Source: Prochlorococcus sp. AG-402-L23 (GTDB taxonomy: Bacteria > Cyanobacteriota > Cyanobacteriia > PCC-6307 > Cyanobiaceae). Taken from it: a DNA stretch of 64,000 bases. The position numbers and the translations under genes were made by a program. Under the pieces are notes generated by a model. The model was not told where the DNA came from and ran no database searches. It saw only the letters and a list, made by a program, of their open reading frames with translations. This document shows, in pieces, positions 1 to 9,485 of the stretch. The stretch's first letter is position 1. The number at the start of each line of letters is the position of its first letter. The stretch covers positions 62,001 through 126,000 of the forward strand of contig QCIO01000001.1 in the NCBI GenBank assembly GCA_003216635.1, given 5' to 3'.

Positions 1-506
1 CAAGACTTGGGTTGGGTTATTTAACTCAAGAAGCGAGTATATTTAGAGACCTCACTGTTAAGGATAATATAGATTTGGCTTTGCAGAATTCATCTTATAG
101 TAGAGCTGCAATCAGAAATAGAAGAGAACAATTAATTAATGAATTTAATTTGAATAATTTTGTAGATAATTATGGTTATCAACTTTCAGGAGGAGAGAGG
201 AGGAGGTGCGAAATAGCAAGGGCTCTTAGTGTAGGTAGAAAAGGACCGAAATATTTGTTATTAGACGAACCGTTTGCTGGAATCGATCCTCTGGCGGTTA
301 ATGATTTAAAGAAACTAATTTTTAAATTAAGTAGTGACGGGGTAGGAATTCTTATTACAGACCATAATGTAAGGGAAACCCTTTTAATTACCAACAAATC
401 ATATGTATTAAGTGAAGGAAAAATTTTAGCTAACGGATCATCAGGTGAATTAGCTGATAATTCAATAGTCAAGAAGTACTATCTAGGAGATAATTTCAAA
501 CTTTGA
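1..506 (+). CDS. lptB: LptB-type LPS-export ABC transporter ATPase, 5' truncated by the window edge
   Basis: The reading frame is open to the first base, so this is the C-terminal two thirds of an ABC ATPase whose start lies outside the window. Visible motifs are the Q-loop (GYLTQEASIFRDL), signature (LSGGERRRCEIARALS), Walker B (YLLLDEPFAGIDP) and H-loop (ILITDHNVRETL). The G-Y-L-x-Q-E-A-S-I-F Q-loop and FAGIDP after Walker B are characteristic of LptB, which powers lipopolysaccharide extraction from the inner membrane with LptF/LptG. The family assignment is strong. The membrane partners are not in view. Confidence 0.85.
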   Translation, partial: RLGLGYLTQEASIFRDLTVKDNIDLALQNSSYSRAAIRNRREQLINEFNLNNFVDNYGYQLSGGERRRCEIARALSVGRKGPKYLLLDEPFAGIDPLAVNDLKKLIFKLSSDGVGILITDHNVRETLLITNKSYVLSEGKILANGSSGELADNSIVKKYYLGDNFKL

Positions 507-619
507 AATGATTTTACAAAATAAAGTAAAACTTTATTATTAAAGATTTACTCATAAATAAATGATTTAAATTATTATTTGGTTGTCATAGAATATTAAA
601 AATCGAATAAATTATTTGG

Positions 620-1549
620 ATGATACAAGATAATCTTTTTAAAAATTTATTATATGACCCAGTTTCACTCTTAGGTCTTTTAATCTTTTATTTTTTATTA
701 ATTAATTTTCCAATATCTTTAGGTGCTGTTTTCAAAAAAAAACCTTCTTCTACTGTAAGACTCCTAACTATTTTAGCGAATTTATTAATAACATTACAAT
801 TACTTTTTAGGTGGTCAATATCTGGACACTTTCCTATTAGTAATTTGTATGAATCTCTTTATTTCCTTACTTGGGGGATCACAATGGGACAACTATTGAT
901 TGAAAGGGAATACCAATCTCCAATAATTCCCTCAATTGCCATAACTATTGAGTTACTGACTGTGGCCTTCGCTTGTTTTGTGTTGCCTGAAGATTTGAAA
1001 TTATCATCCAACTTGGTACCCGCTTTAAGATCTAGTTGGTTAGTAATGCATGTTAGTGTCGTAATGCTTAGTTATGCGGCATTAATAATAGGTTCTTTAC
1101 TTTCAGTTTCTGTTTTGTTCATTAATAAAAATAAGCCGCTTCAAATCAGAAGTAGCTCTACAGGTATTGGAGGGTTTAAAATTTCCAACAAGTATTCTAC
1201 AAATGATTTAGTTGAACCTATTGAATTTTCTCATTCTGAAGAATTAGATACATTAAGTTATCGTTCCATTTTAATCGGCTTTGTTCTTTTGACTCTCGGT
1301 TTAATTTCTGGTGCAGTTTGGGCTAATGAAGCCTGGGGCACATGGTGGAGTTGGGATCCAAAAGAAACATGGGCATTTATCTCATGGTTGTTTTATGCCG
1401 CTTATCTGCATATGAGAATAAGCAAGGGTTGGCAAGGACGCAGACCAGCAATATTAGCATCTACAGGCTTTTTAGTTGTTTTAGTATGTTATTTAGGAGT
1501 TAATTTTTTAGGAATAGGGTTGCATAGTTATGGCTGGATCTTTGGATGA
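620..1549 (+). CDS. ccsA: CcsA/Ycf5, system II cytochrome c maturation, heme-handling membrane protein
   Basis: 309 residues, mostly hydrophobic with about eight membrane segments. The hallmark tryptophan-rich heme-binding motif WGTWWSWDPKE lies near residues 239-249, with conserved histidines in the flanking segments. CcsA works with Ccs1 to carry heme across the thylakoid membrane and ligate it to apocytochromes c on the lumen side, needed for cytochrome f and c6. Length and motif fit the cyanobacterial/plastid family. The ATG start follows an AT-rich spacer of about 110 bp after the lptB-like gene. It converges on rpe. Confidence 0.95.
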   Translation: MIQDNLFKNLLYDPVSLLGLLIFYFLLINFPISLGAVFKKKPSSTVRLLTILANLLITLQLLFRWSISGHFPISNLYESLYFLTWGITMGQLLIEREYQSPIIPSIAITIELLTVAFACFVLPEDLKLSSNLVPALRSSWLVMHVSVVMLSYAALIIGSLLSVSVLFINKNKPLQIRSSSTGIGGFKISNKYSTNDLVEPIEFSHSEELDTLSYRSILIGFVLLTLGLISGAVWANEAWGTWWSWDPKETWAFISWLFYAAYLHMRISKGWQGRRPAILASTGFLVVLVCYLGVNFLGIGLHSYGWIFG

Positions 1550-1573
1550 TTTGTTAATCATAAAGAATATTTA

Positions 1574-2329
1574 TTAAGGTTCTGAAAGAACATTCCCCTT
1601 TTGTGCTTCTTGTGCAACTTTTCTCAAGTCATCACATCCCTCTTTTAATGTTGGGTAAGCAAACATTCCACTACCTGCAATAAAACAATTGGCACCAGCA
1701 TCGGCACATTGTGAAATAGTCCAATTTGCTTTTATCCCTCCATCAACTTCAATGTCAACATTTAAGTTTTTTTCGATGACAAAGTTTCTTATTTCTCTGA
1801 TTTTATTAAGCATTGTTGGTATATAAGCTTGTCCTCCAAAGCCTGGATTAACTGTCATAACCAAAACATGATCAACCATATCCATAATGTTTTTAATCAT
1901 TTCAAAAGGAGTATGAGGGTTTAATGCAACAGAAGGAGATCCTCCTAAATCTCTTATTCTTCCGAGAACTCTATGCAAATGAATATTTGCTTCGGCATGA
2001 GCTATTACTACTCCTGGCTCATCATTTGCCCCTTTTGTAGCGTTTACATAAGATTCAAGCATGGTTTCACAGTTGTACTGGCTAACCATTAATTGAGTTT
2101 CAAAAGGGACATTGCAATATTTCCTGCATGCAGCAATCATTTCAGGACCAAATGTAAGATTTGGTACGAAATTTCCATCCATTACATCAAATTGAATTCT
2201 ATCTACCCCAGCTTCCTCGAGCTCTTTCACACATGCCCCCATATTTGCCCAATCTGCTGGTAAAACTGAAGGAATTATTTGAATTGGTCTATTAGCACCA
2301 GTTAAATTTGCTTGATTTGACTCAGTCAT
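1574..2329 (-). CDS. rpe: Ribulose-phosphate 3-epimerase
   Basis: 251 residues, a TIM-barrel epimerase interconverting ribulose 5-phosphate and xylulose 5-phosphate for the Calvin cycle and pentose-phosphate pathway. Family signatures are visible: IIPSVLPADWANMG near the N-terminus, QFDVMDGNFVPNLTFGP with the catalytic Asp and metal region, VLVMTVNPGFGGQ in the middle, and IEVDGGIK near the C-terminal phosphate-binding end. The N-terminal extension of about 17 residues before IIPS is usual in marine picocyanobacteria. It sits divergent from glpX, another Calvin-cycle gene, across a spacer of about 190 bp. Confidence 0.96.
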   Translation of the reverse strand: MTESNQANLTGANRPIQIIPSVLPADWANMGACVKELEEAGVDRIQFDVMDGNFVPNLTFGPEMIAACRKYCNVPFETQLMVSQYNCETMLESYVNATKGANDEPGVVIAHAEANIHLHRVLGRIRDLGGSPSVALNPHTPFEMIKNIMDMVDHVLVMTVNPGFGGQAYIPTMLNKIREIRNFVIEKNLNVDIEVDGGIKANWTISQCADAGANCFIAGSGMFAYPTLKEGCDDLRKVAQEAQKGNVLSEP

Positions 2330-2447
2330 TTAATTTTTAAATATTTAATAAAGATACTATATTTAGTTCTTTATTCCTAATTTCAAGTCACGGCCTGATA
2401 AAGTAACAGCTGTAAAGAGTTAAAAAAAGCTTACTAGCATAATAATT

Positions 2448-2474
2448 CTCATAAAAAATGGCATTTTTTATGAG
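2448..2474. promoter_or_regulatory. Perfect 12-bp inverted repeat in the glpX leader
   Basis: Positions 2448-2459 and 2463-2474 are exact reverse complements separated by a 3-nt GGC loop. The hairpin ends 41 bp before the GTG start of glpX, so it probably falls in the promoter or 5' leader. There is no uridine tract directly after it, so it is not a textbook terminator. An mRNA structure or a protein-binding palindrome are both possible. Confidence 0.5.
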
Positions 2475-2515
2475 ATCATACTCAAAACCTTTTAGAAAAT
2501 CCTCAAAATTTAATT

Positions 2516-3517
2516 GTGAATCAAACTTTAATTCAAGAAATTCTCGAAGTTGTCGAGCAAGCAGCTATTGCTTCAGCAAAACTAACAGGACTTGGTCAAA
2601 AAGATGAAGCTGATGCTGCAGCTGTGGAAGCAATGAGATTGCGAATGGGCAAAATTGAAATGAAAGGGAAAATTGTTATTGGAGAAGGTGAAAGAGATGA
2701 AGCCCCTATGCTTTATATAGGTGAAGAAGTTGGTAGTGGAAGTGGCCCAGGGGTTGACTTTGCCGTAGATCCTTGTGAAGGAACTAATCTTTGTGCGAAT
2801 AATCAAAGAGGTTCTATGGCGGTTTTAGCTGCCTCTGATACGGGTGGTCTTTTCAATGCTCCTGATTTTTATATGAACAAATTAGCAGCTCCTCCTTCGG
2901 CCAAAGGAAAAGTAGATATTAGAAATTCAGCTACTGAAAACTTGAAGATACTTAGTGATTGCTTGGGTCTTTCTATTGACGAGCTTACTGTTGTTGTAAT
3001 GGATAGAACTAGGCATAAAGATTTAATTAAAGAGATTCGAGGATGTGGTGCTAAAGTACAACCGATTTCTGATGGTGATGTTCAAGCTGCTATTGCCTGT
3101 GGTTTTGCAGGAACTGGAACACATTGCTTGATGGGTATAGGTGCAGCTCCTGAGGGTGTTATTTCAGCTGCTGCAATGAGAGCTTTAGGCGGACACTTTC
3201 AAGGACAACTAGTTTATGATCCAGCAATCGCTCAAACTTCTGAATGGGCTGATTACACAAAAGAAGGAAATATAAAACGTCTTAATGAAATGGGCATAAC
3301 CGATATAGATAAAATCTATGAAGCTAACGAATTGGCATCGGGAGAAAATGTTGTTTTCGCGGGAAGTGGAATAACTGATGGATTACTATTTGATGGAGTT
3401 AAGTTTGAAAGGGATTGTGTTAGAACAAGCAGTCTAGTTATTAGTACATTAGATAGTACTGCAAGATTCACAAATACTGTCCATATTAAAGATGGTGCTA
3501 AGAGTATCAGCCTTTAA
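2516..3517 (+). CDS. glpX: Class II fructose-1,6-/sedoheptulose-1,7-bisphosphatase (GlpX type)
   Basis: 333 residues starting at GTG 2516. It hydrolyses fructose 1,6-bisphosphate and, in cyanobacteria, sedoheptulose 1,7-bisphosphate for regeneration of the CO2 acceptor. Visible signatures are [15 protein letters not shown] and [11 protein letters not shown], the metal- and phosphate-binding elements of the lithium-sensitive phosphatase fold, and [14 protein letters not shown]. Length matches the bifunctional F/SBPase of cyanobacteria. hemA follows 18 bp downstream on the same strand, so the two may be cotranscribed. A hairpin upstream may influence expression. Confidence 0.95.
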   Translation: MNQTLIQEILEVVEQAAIASAKLTGLGQKDEADAAAVEAMRLRMGKIEMKGKIVIGEGERDEAPMLYIGEEVGSGSGPGVDFAVDPCEGTNLCANNQRGSMAVLAASDTGGLFNAPDFYMNKLAAPPSAKGKVDIRNSATENLKILSDCLGLSIDELTVVVMDRTRHKDLIKEIRGCGAKVQPISDGDVQAAIACGFAGTGTHCLMGIGAAPEGVISAAAMRALGGHFQGQLVYDPAIAQTSEWADYTKEGNIKRLNEMGITDIDKIYEANELASGENVVFAGSGITDGLLFDGVKFERDCVRTSSLVISTLDSTARFTNTVHIKDGAKSISL

Positions 3518-3535
3518 AAAGTCTCTTTTGATTTT

Positions 3536-4846
3536 ATGCATATTGTTGTCGTCGGACTGAGTCATCGCACGGCACCTGTTGAAGTCCGTGAGAAGTTAAG
3601 TATTCCTGACCAATCCATAACAGAATCATTGAAAGCATTAAAAGCTTTTTCTGATGTATTAGAGGTGTCAATTTTAAGTACTTGTAATAGGCTTGAAATC
3701 TATGCGCTTGTAAAGGATAAAAACACTGGAATCTCATCTATTAAAGAATTCATATCAGAATATTCTGGAATTATTTTTGAAGATTTAAATCCACATCTTT
3801 TTTGCTTTAGACAAGAAGAAGCAGTTTTGCATTTGATGAAAGTCTCGGCAGGACTAGATAGCCTCGTTTTAGGGGAAGGACAAATTCTTTCGCAGGTAAA
3901 AAAAATGATGAGATTAGGTCAAGAGAATCAATCTACTGGACCAATTCTTAATAGATTATTAACCCAATCAGTTAGTACAGGTAAAAAAGTAAGATCCGAG
4001 ACCAATTTAGGAACTGGAGCCGTATCAATAAGTTCAGCAGCAGTAGAACTTGCGCAATTAAAAATTGGACAAGAAAAGGGTTTTGATACTCTTGTCAGTT
4101 TGGAATCAGAGAACGTTCTTGTAGTTGGCGCCGGACGAATGAGTAGGCTTTTAATAACTCATTTAAAATCAAAAGGATGTCATAAACTCATTCTTGTAAA
4201 TAGAAATATTGATAGAGCATTAAATCTTGCTCTAGACTTCCCTGACTTAGGGATTGTTTGTAGAGGGTTAAACGAGTTAGATGAAAATATTTCATTATCT
4301 TCTCTTGTTTTCACTAGTACAGCGTCTGAAGAGCCAATAATTAATCTTGCTAAAATTGAAAAATTAAATTTGAGTAATAAACTTAAATTTATTGATATTG
4401 GTGTACCGAGAAATATATCTAATGATGTCAAACAACATGAATTTATAAAATCATTTGATGTGGATGACTTACAAGAGGTCGTTTCAAGAAATCAAGAGTT
4501 TAGACAGAAAATAGCAAAGGAAGCGGAATCTTTAGTAGAAGAAGAAAGGATCATTTTTCTAGAATGGTGGGCAAGTTTAGAGGCGGTTCCAGTAATTAAT
4601 AAACTCAGATCAGATTTGGAGTTGATTAGAAAAGAGGAATTGCAAAAAGCACTTAGCAGAATGGGCCCAGATTTTTCTGCTAGAGAAAGAAAAGTTGTAG
4701 AAGCTCTGACTAAAGGAATTATTAATAAAATACTTCATACGCCTGTTACCAAGTTGAGAAGTCCTCAATCAAGAGAAGAAAGACAAGTTTCTTTGAAAAT
4801 CGTTGAAAAACTGTTTTCTTTGGTGGAGGAGGATAAAAATAACTAA
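3536..4846 (+). CDS. hemA: Glutamyl-tRNA reductase
   Basis: 436 residues. It reduces glutamyl-tRNA(Glu) to glutamate-1-semialdehyde with NADPH, the committed step of the C5 route to chlorophyll, heme and bilins. The catalytic cysteine is in LSTCNRLEIYAL (Cys50, the same position as in E. coli HemA). GLDSLVLGEGQILSQVK follows, and the NADPH domain carries VLVVGAGRMSRLL. A C-terminal helical dimerisation domain is present. The start lies 18 bp after the glpX stop, suggesting a short operon. Confidence 0.96.
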   Translation: MHIVVVGLSHRTAPVEVREKLSIPDQSITESLKALKAFSDVLEVSILSTCNRLEIYALVKDKNTGISSIKEFISEYSGIIFEDLNPHLFCFRQEEAVLHLMKVSAGLDSLVLGEGQILSQVKKMMRLGQENQSTGPILNRLLTQSVSTGKKVRSETNLGTGAVSISSAAVELAQLKIGQEKGFDTLVSLESENVLVVGAGRMSRLLITHLKSKGCHKLILVNRNIDRALNLALDFPDLGIVCRGLNELDENISLSSLVFTSTASEEPIINLAKIEKLNLSNKLKFIDIGVPRNISNDVKQHEFIKSFDVDDLQEVVSRNQEFRQKIAKEAESLVEEERIIFLEWWASLEAVPVINKLRSDLELIRKEELQKALSRMGPDFSARERKVVEALTKGIINKILHTPVTKLRSPQSREERQVSLKIVEKLFSLVEEDKNN

Positions 4847-4974
4847 TTTTTCTCTATTTATATTAAGTTTTTCCAGTGATTTATCGAAATACCTTTGTAA
4901 ACTGACCATTTTTATTTCTAAATATGCCCATAATCAGTTACTTTAAATAGTTGTATATACCTCCATTAGATTGA

Positions 4975-6270
4975 ATGAAGCGTGTGTTGGCTATAATCCT
5001 CGGCGGAGGAAAAGGTTCTAGACTTTACCCCCTAACAAAAATGAGGGCTAAACCTGCTGTGCCATTGGCAGGTAAGTATCGTTTAATAGATATTCCAATT
5101 AGTAATTGTATAAATTCAGGCATTGAAAAAATGTACGTATTGACCCAGTTCAATAGTGCATCTCTAAATAGACATATCGGAAGAACCTATAACTTAAATG
5201 GCCCATTTGGCCAAGGATTTGTGGAGGTTTTAGCCGCGCAACAGACTCCTGATAGTCCAAAATGGTTTGAAGGTACTGCTGATGCTGTAAGAAAATACCA
5301 ATGGTTATTTCAAGAATGGGATGTTGATGAATATTTAATATTGTCAGGTGATCAACTGTACAGAATGGACTACAGTTTATTTGTTCAACATCATAGAGAT
5401 AATGGTGCTGATTTAACCGTTGCAGCTTTGCCAGTTGATGAAGCTCAAGCAGAAGGTTTTGGCCTCATGAGGACCGATGATGTAGGAAATATAAAAGAAT
5501 TCAGTGAAAAGCCTACTGGAGAGAAGTTGAAGGCAATGGCAGTAGATACTTCGAAATTTGGTTTAAGTAAGGAGTCAGCTGCAGAAAAACCATATCTAGC
5601 CTCAATGGGTATTTACGTTTTTAGCAGAAATACTCTTTTCGATCTTCTAAATAAATTTCCTAGTTATACGGATTTTGGTAAGGACATAATTCCTGAAGCC
5701 CTAAATAGGGGCGATACTCTTAAAAGTTATGTATTCGATGATTATTGGGAAGATATCGGTACCATTGGGGCATTCTTTGAGTCAAACCTTGCATTGACTG
5801 AGCAACCAAAACCGCCATTTAGTTTTTATGATGAAAAGTTTCCAATTTATACAAGACCTAGATTTCTCCCCCCTTCCAAGCTTGTAGATGCACAAATTAC
5901 TGATTCAATAGTTTGTGAAGGTACAATATTAAAGTCATGCAGTATTTTACATTGTGTTTTAGGTGTAAGAAGCAGGATTGAGAGTGATTCGGTTCTTGAG
6001 GATACTCTTGTTATGGGTGCAGATTTCTTTGAATCGCCTGAAGAGAGGATTGAATTAAGAAAAGGAGGCGGAACGTCTCTTGGAGTAGGTGAAGGAACTA
6101 CTGTAAAAAGAGCAATTCTTGATAAGAATACAAGAATTGGTGATAATGTCGTGATCATTAATAAGGATCGCGTAGAAGAAGCAGATAAGCCAGAATTAGG
6201 CTTTTATATTAGAAATGGAATTGTTGTAGTAGTTAAAAATGCAACTATTGCAAACGGAACTGTTATTTAA
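4975..6270 (+). CDS. glgC: Glucose-1-phosphate adenylyltransferase (ADP-glucose pyrophosphorylase)
   Basis: 431 residues. It makes ADP-glucose from glucose 1-phosphate and ATP for glycogen synthesis. The N-terminal nucleotidyltransferase domain has [14 protein letters not shown] and [20 protein letters not shown]. The central catalytic region includes the sugar-binding [11 protein letters not shown]. The C-terminal half is a left-handed beta-helix. The C-terminal lysine region near [10 protein letters not shown] is the usual 3-phosphoglycerate activator site in cyanobacteria. It is followed by gnd and pgl, placing carbon storage next to its oxidation. Confidence 0.96.
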   Translation: MKRVLAIILGGGKGSRLYPLTKMRAKPAVPLAGKYRLIDIPISNCINSGIEKMYVLTQFNSASLNRHIGRTYNLNGPFGQGFVEVLAAQQTPDSPKWFEGTADAVRKYQWLFQEWDVDEYLILSGDQLYRMDYSLFVQHHRDNGADLTVAALPVDEAQAEGFGLMRTDDVGNIKEFSEKPTGEKLKAMAVDTSKFGLSKESAAEKPYLASMGIYVFSRNTLFDLLNKFPSYTDFGKDIIPEALNRGDTLKSYVFDDYWEDIGTIGAFFESNLALTEQPKPPFSFYDEKFPIYTRPRFLPPSKLVDAQITDSIVCEGTILKSCSILHCVLGVRSRIESDSVLEDTLVMGADFFESPEERIELRKGGGTSLGVGEGTTVKRAILDKNTRIGDNVVIINKDRVEEADKPELGFYIRNGIVVVVKNATIANGTVI

Positions 6271-6365
6271 ATCTTTTCCATCATTTTTCGCTGACATAAG
6301 TATTTTTTTTGAGCAATTTTGTTGAGTTGCAGGCACACTATATTTATTGAGTTTTTTAATTTTTT

Positions 6366-7784
6366 ATGTCCAAGGCACATTTTGGTTTAATAGGTCTTGG
6401 TGTTATGGGCGAAAATTTAGTTCTTAACGCAGAGAGAAATGGGTTTTCTAGTGTAGTTTTTAATAGAACTTACTCAAAAACTGAAGATTTTTTACAAGGT
6501 CGTGGATTTGGGAAGAATATAGAGGGAGCTGAAACTCTACAAGAATTTGTTAATAAGCTAGAAAGACCTAGAAGAATTCTAATGATGGTAAAAGCTGGTC
6601 CAGCAACAGATGCTGTCATTGATAATATTTCTGGATATCTCGAAGAAGGAGATTTATTAATAGATGGCGGCAACTCTCAATTTAAAGATACAGAAAGAAG
6701 GGTAAATACTCTTGAAAGTAAAAGTTTTGGATACATTGGAATGGGAGTTTCTGGAGGCGCCAAAGGAGCTCTAGAGGGCCCAAGTATGATGCCCGGCGGT
6801 ACTAAGGCTTCATATGATGAAATAGAAAGCTTATTAACAAAAATGGCTGCCAAAGTTGAAGACGGACCATGTGTTGCATATGTTGGACCAGGAGGCTCTG
6901 GTCATTTTGTAAAAACTGTTCATAACGGAATTGAATATGGAATTGAACAAATACTTGCAGAAGCTTATGACCTTATGAAGAGAGTCAAAGGTATGAACGG
7001 TCAGCAAATGTCAGAGGTATTTGGTACTTGGAATAATACTGATGAATTAGCTTCTTATCTTGTTGAGATAACAGAGATTTGTCTAAATACAAAAGATGAG
7101 ATAACTGGAGATGATGTCGTGGAGAAAATATTAGATAAAGCTGGCCAAAAAGGTACTGGGTTATGGACTGTTGTAAGTGCTTTAGAACTTGGGGTATCAG
7201 TCCCAACTATTTATGCATCTTTAAATGCAAGAGTAATGAGTTCTTTAAAAGAGCAACGTAGTGAGATTGAAAAAACTATTCCATCTAAAGAGATAGAGGA
7301 TTTTGATTTAGGAAATATATCTGATGGAATGAAACCATTATTTGATGCTGTAGTCCTTGCTACAATAGCTAGTTATGCCCAAGGTATGGACATTTTAAGA
7401 GAAGCATCTGCAGTATATAAATATGGTTTGAATATGCCTTCAATTGCTCAAATATGGAAGGGTGGTTGCATAATTAGATCAAAATTATTAAGTAAAATTC
7501 AAGATGCTTATAATAAAGATCCTTATCTAAAAAATTTAATTTTTGATGATTGGTTCAATAATGAAATTGCGACAAGATTAGATAACTTAGCTAAAGTTGT
7601 TTCTTTATCCACAAAAGCTGGTATACCAGTCCCATGTCTATCCAGTACTTTAGATTATTTGAATAGTTATAGAACCAATAGACTCCCTCAGAATCTTGTT
7701 CAGGCAATGAGAGACTGTTTTGGCTCTCATACATATGAAAGAACTGATAAGGAAGGTAGTTTTCATACTGAATGGATGAAATGA
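6366..7784 (+). CDS. gnd: 6-phosphogluconate dehydrogenase, decarboxylating
   Basis: 472 residues. It converts 6-phosphogluconate and NADP+ to ribulose 5-phosphate, CO2 and NADPH. The Rossmann motif GLGVMGENLVLN is at the N-terminus, ILMMVKAGPATD and DGGNSQFKDTERR follow, and the catalytic Lys lies in HFVKTVHNGIEYG. Length is normal for the long bacterial form. The stop codon overlaps the ATG of pgl in an ATGA arrangement (7781-7784), which predicts translational coupling of two consecutive oxidative pentose-phosphate enzymes. Confidence 0.96.
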   Translation: MSKAHFGLIGLGVMGENLVLNAERNGFSSVVFNRTYSKTEDFLQGRGFGKNIEGAETLQEFVNKLERPRRILMMVKAGPATDAVIDNISGYLEEGDLLIDGGNSQFKDTERRVNTLESKSFGYIGMGVSGGAKGALEGPSMMPGGTKASYDEIESLLTKMAAKVEDGPCVAYVGPGGSGHFVKTVHNGIEYGIEQILAEAYDLMKRVKGMNGQQMSEVFGTWNNTDELASYLVEITEICLNTKDEITGDDVVEKILDKAGQKGTGLWTVVSALELGVSVPTIYASLNARVMSSLKEQRSEIEKTIPSKEIEDFDLGNISDGMKPLFDAVVLATIASYAQGMDILREASAVYKYGLNMPSIAQIWKGGCIIRSKLLSKIQDAYNKDPYLKNLIFDDWFNNEIATRLDNLAKVVSLSTKAGIPVPCLSSTLDYLNSYRTNRLPQNLVQAMRDCFGSHTYERTDKEGSFHTEWMK

Positions 7785-8509
7785 TTGAAAAGGTTAAAAA
7801 TGGATATACCCTAAACATTTACAAAGACAAGTTAGAGCTTTCAACAGCGGTTTTTAAGTTTATTGAAAGTCATATTATTCATATTTTAAAAAAGAAAGAC
7901 AGATTCAAATTTTGTGTGAGTGGTGGTTCAACTCCTAAATATGTTTATCAGCTTCTATCAATAAGCGATCTTAGATGGGATATGGTTGATGTCTTTTTAG
8001 GAGATGAAAGGTGTGTTGATCCAAATTCAGAATCAAGTAACTCGTTAATGTTGAAAAATTCATTATTAACTAATTTTGGATCTAAAGCTTATTTTTATGA
8101 AATTTTTAATGATTTAAACGCTGATGATGAAGCTACAAAAAATCAATTTATTTCTAAATTATTTGAAAAATGCGGATCAAACCCTCCCTCCTTTGATTTA
8201 ACATTATTAGGTCTTGGAGACGATGGTCATACAGCTTCACTATTTCCTTATCAAAAAAATAATAATGCAGATGATTTTGTGATTTTTAATGAAGGCAAAG
8301 GATTAAAAAGAATTTCATTAACGCCAAAAGTCCTTTCAGCCTCATCAAGGATATTATTTTTGGTTAGTGGAGCTTCCAAAAGAATTGCTCTTGAGAGGTT
8401 ACTAGATGAAAAAGAGCCACCAGATAGAACACCATCAAAATTAATAAAATCTATTAATCAAATTTCAATATTTTGTGATCAGGATTCAGCAAAAGAATTA
8501 GAAATTTAG
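7781..8509 (+). CDS. pgl: 6-phosphogluconolactonase
   Basis: About 242 residues from ATG 7781; an in-frame ATG at 7772 is possible, but 7781 gives the ATGA overlap with gnd and begins MIEKVK. The enzyme hydrolyses 6-phosphogluconolactone, the step before gnd. Family signatures are VSGGSTPKYVYQ near the N-terminus, FLGDERCVDPN, and LLGLGDDGHTASLFP with the catalytic region. The order gnd-pgl in one transcript makes the two enzymes after glucose-6-phosphate dehydrogenase together. Confidence 0.93.
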   Translation: MIEKVKNGYTLNIYKDKLELSTAVFKFIESHIIHILKKKDRFKFCVSGGSTPKYVYQLLSISDLRWDMVDVFLGDERCVDPNSESSNSLMLKNSLLTNFGSKAYFYEIFNDLNADDEATKNQFISKLFEKCGSNPPSFDLTLLGLGDDGHTASLFPYQKNNNADDFVIFNEGKGLKRISLTPKVLSASSRILFLVSGASKRIALERLLDEKEPPDRTPSKLIKSINQISIFCDQDSAKELEI

Positions 8510-8539
8510 TTAAAGTCTATTAATAATTTAAATTATTTA

Positions 8540-9088
8540 ATGAGTAAGAAAAAATTTTTATTCCAGAAAAAGGAGTTCGATGGTTGGACAACATTAAATG
8601 ATACTGTTATGGGCGGATCAAGTTCAGCTTTTTGTGAAATTTCAAATTCTGGTTTGTTATTAAAGGGTAATATTGTCGAGAAAGCAGGAGGATTTGTTAG
8701 TTGTAGATCACCTATTTATAAACCCTCTATAAAAGTATCTGAATATTCATCCTTCGAATTAAATATTGATGGACAAGGAAGAACTTTTAAATTTGCTGTC
8801 GCTTGTGAAGATGATCTACTTGGACTAACCGAATTTATTCCTGGTGGTCTTAGATGGATTAAATCATTCCCAACAAAAAAATTCGGAACAACAAATGTTC
8901 AAATTCCGTTTAGTGAGCTAAAACCTTCAGTAAGAGCTAATAAGGTAAGGTTCCCATTTAAATTCAAGCCTTCTAAAATTAAAAGATTGCAACTACTACA
9001 CTCTAAGTTTGGTGATGATGGATTACTTAATAATAAGTTTAAACAGGGTTCCATAAAAGTTTTAATTAAATCAATAAGTGTTATTTGA
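8540..9088 (+). CDS. CIA30-domain protein
   Basis: 182 residues. The fold signature of the complex I intermediate-associated protein 30 family is clear: WTTLNDTVMGGSSSAF near the N-terminus, GGFVSCRSP, and FIPGGLRWIKSFP. In mitochondria this family assists complex I assembly. In cyanobacteria it is uncharacterised and may act in assembly of NDH-1 or another membrane complex; that is inference. It starts 30 bp after pgl, and its stop is overlapped by the next gene, so these lie in one transcript. Confidence 0.85.
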   Translation: MSKKKFLFQKKEFDGWTTLNDTVMGGSSSAFCEISNSGLLLKGNIVEKAGGFVSCRSPIYKPSIKVSEYSSFELNIDGQGRTFKFAVACEDDLLGLTEFIPGGLRWIKSFPTKKFGTTNVQIPFSELKPSVRANKVRFPFKFKPSKIKRLQLLHSKFGDDGLLNNKFKQGSIKVLIKSISVI

Positions 9089-9464
9089 AAATCCATCTAA
9101 AAATATAGAGAGCTTAATCGCTAAGTCAGCAGATTTAACAAATAAACCTTTTGTGCATTCTGTCGTAAAAATAAATGGTGAATACGAAATCGAAGAAGAA
9201 GATATTGATTTGACGGTTAATATCTTATGTCGAGATAAAGAAGGTAAAAGATTAGAAATTTACGATCTTGAATTAGAACTTTTTAAATCAAATAAAGAGT
9301 TAGTTTTAGTTATCTCTAAGCTTAATTTTCCTGATGAACCAATATTGTGGTGTGGAGTTAAAACATTGTGGATGAACAGCAATAATGGAAAAAAATGCAA
9401 CTCACCAAAATACAGCGCTAGATTGGAAAACTTAGCAAATAGGATAAAAAGCTTTATTGATTAA
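9078..9464 (+). CDS. Conserved unknown protein downstream of the CIA30 gene
   Basis: 128 residues from GTG 9078, overlapping the preceding stop by 11 bp. No family recognised. It is acidic in the middle (EYEIEEEDIDLT), predicted mixed alpha/beta, and lacks a signal peptide or membrane segment. Residues near the middle alternate in a beta pattern (LEIYDLELELF), and PILWCGVKTLWM follows. No in-frame ATG occurs near the front, so the GTG start is the best choice. The overlap suggests it is translated with, and may act with, the CIA30 protein. Confidence 0.65.
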   Translation: MLFENPSKNIESLIAKSADLTNKPFVHSVVKINGEYEIEEEDIDLTVNILCRDKEGKRLEIYDLELELFKSNKELVLVISKLNFPDEPILWCGVKTLWMNSNNGKKCNSPKYSARLENLANRIKSFID

Positions 9465-9485
9465 GAACATAAACTTTGAGCTGAT

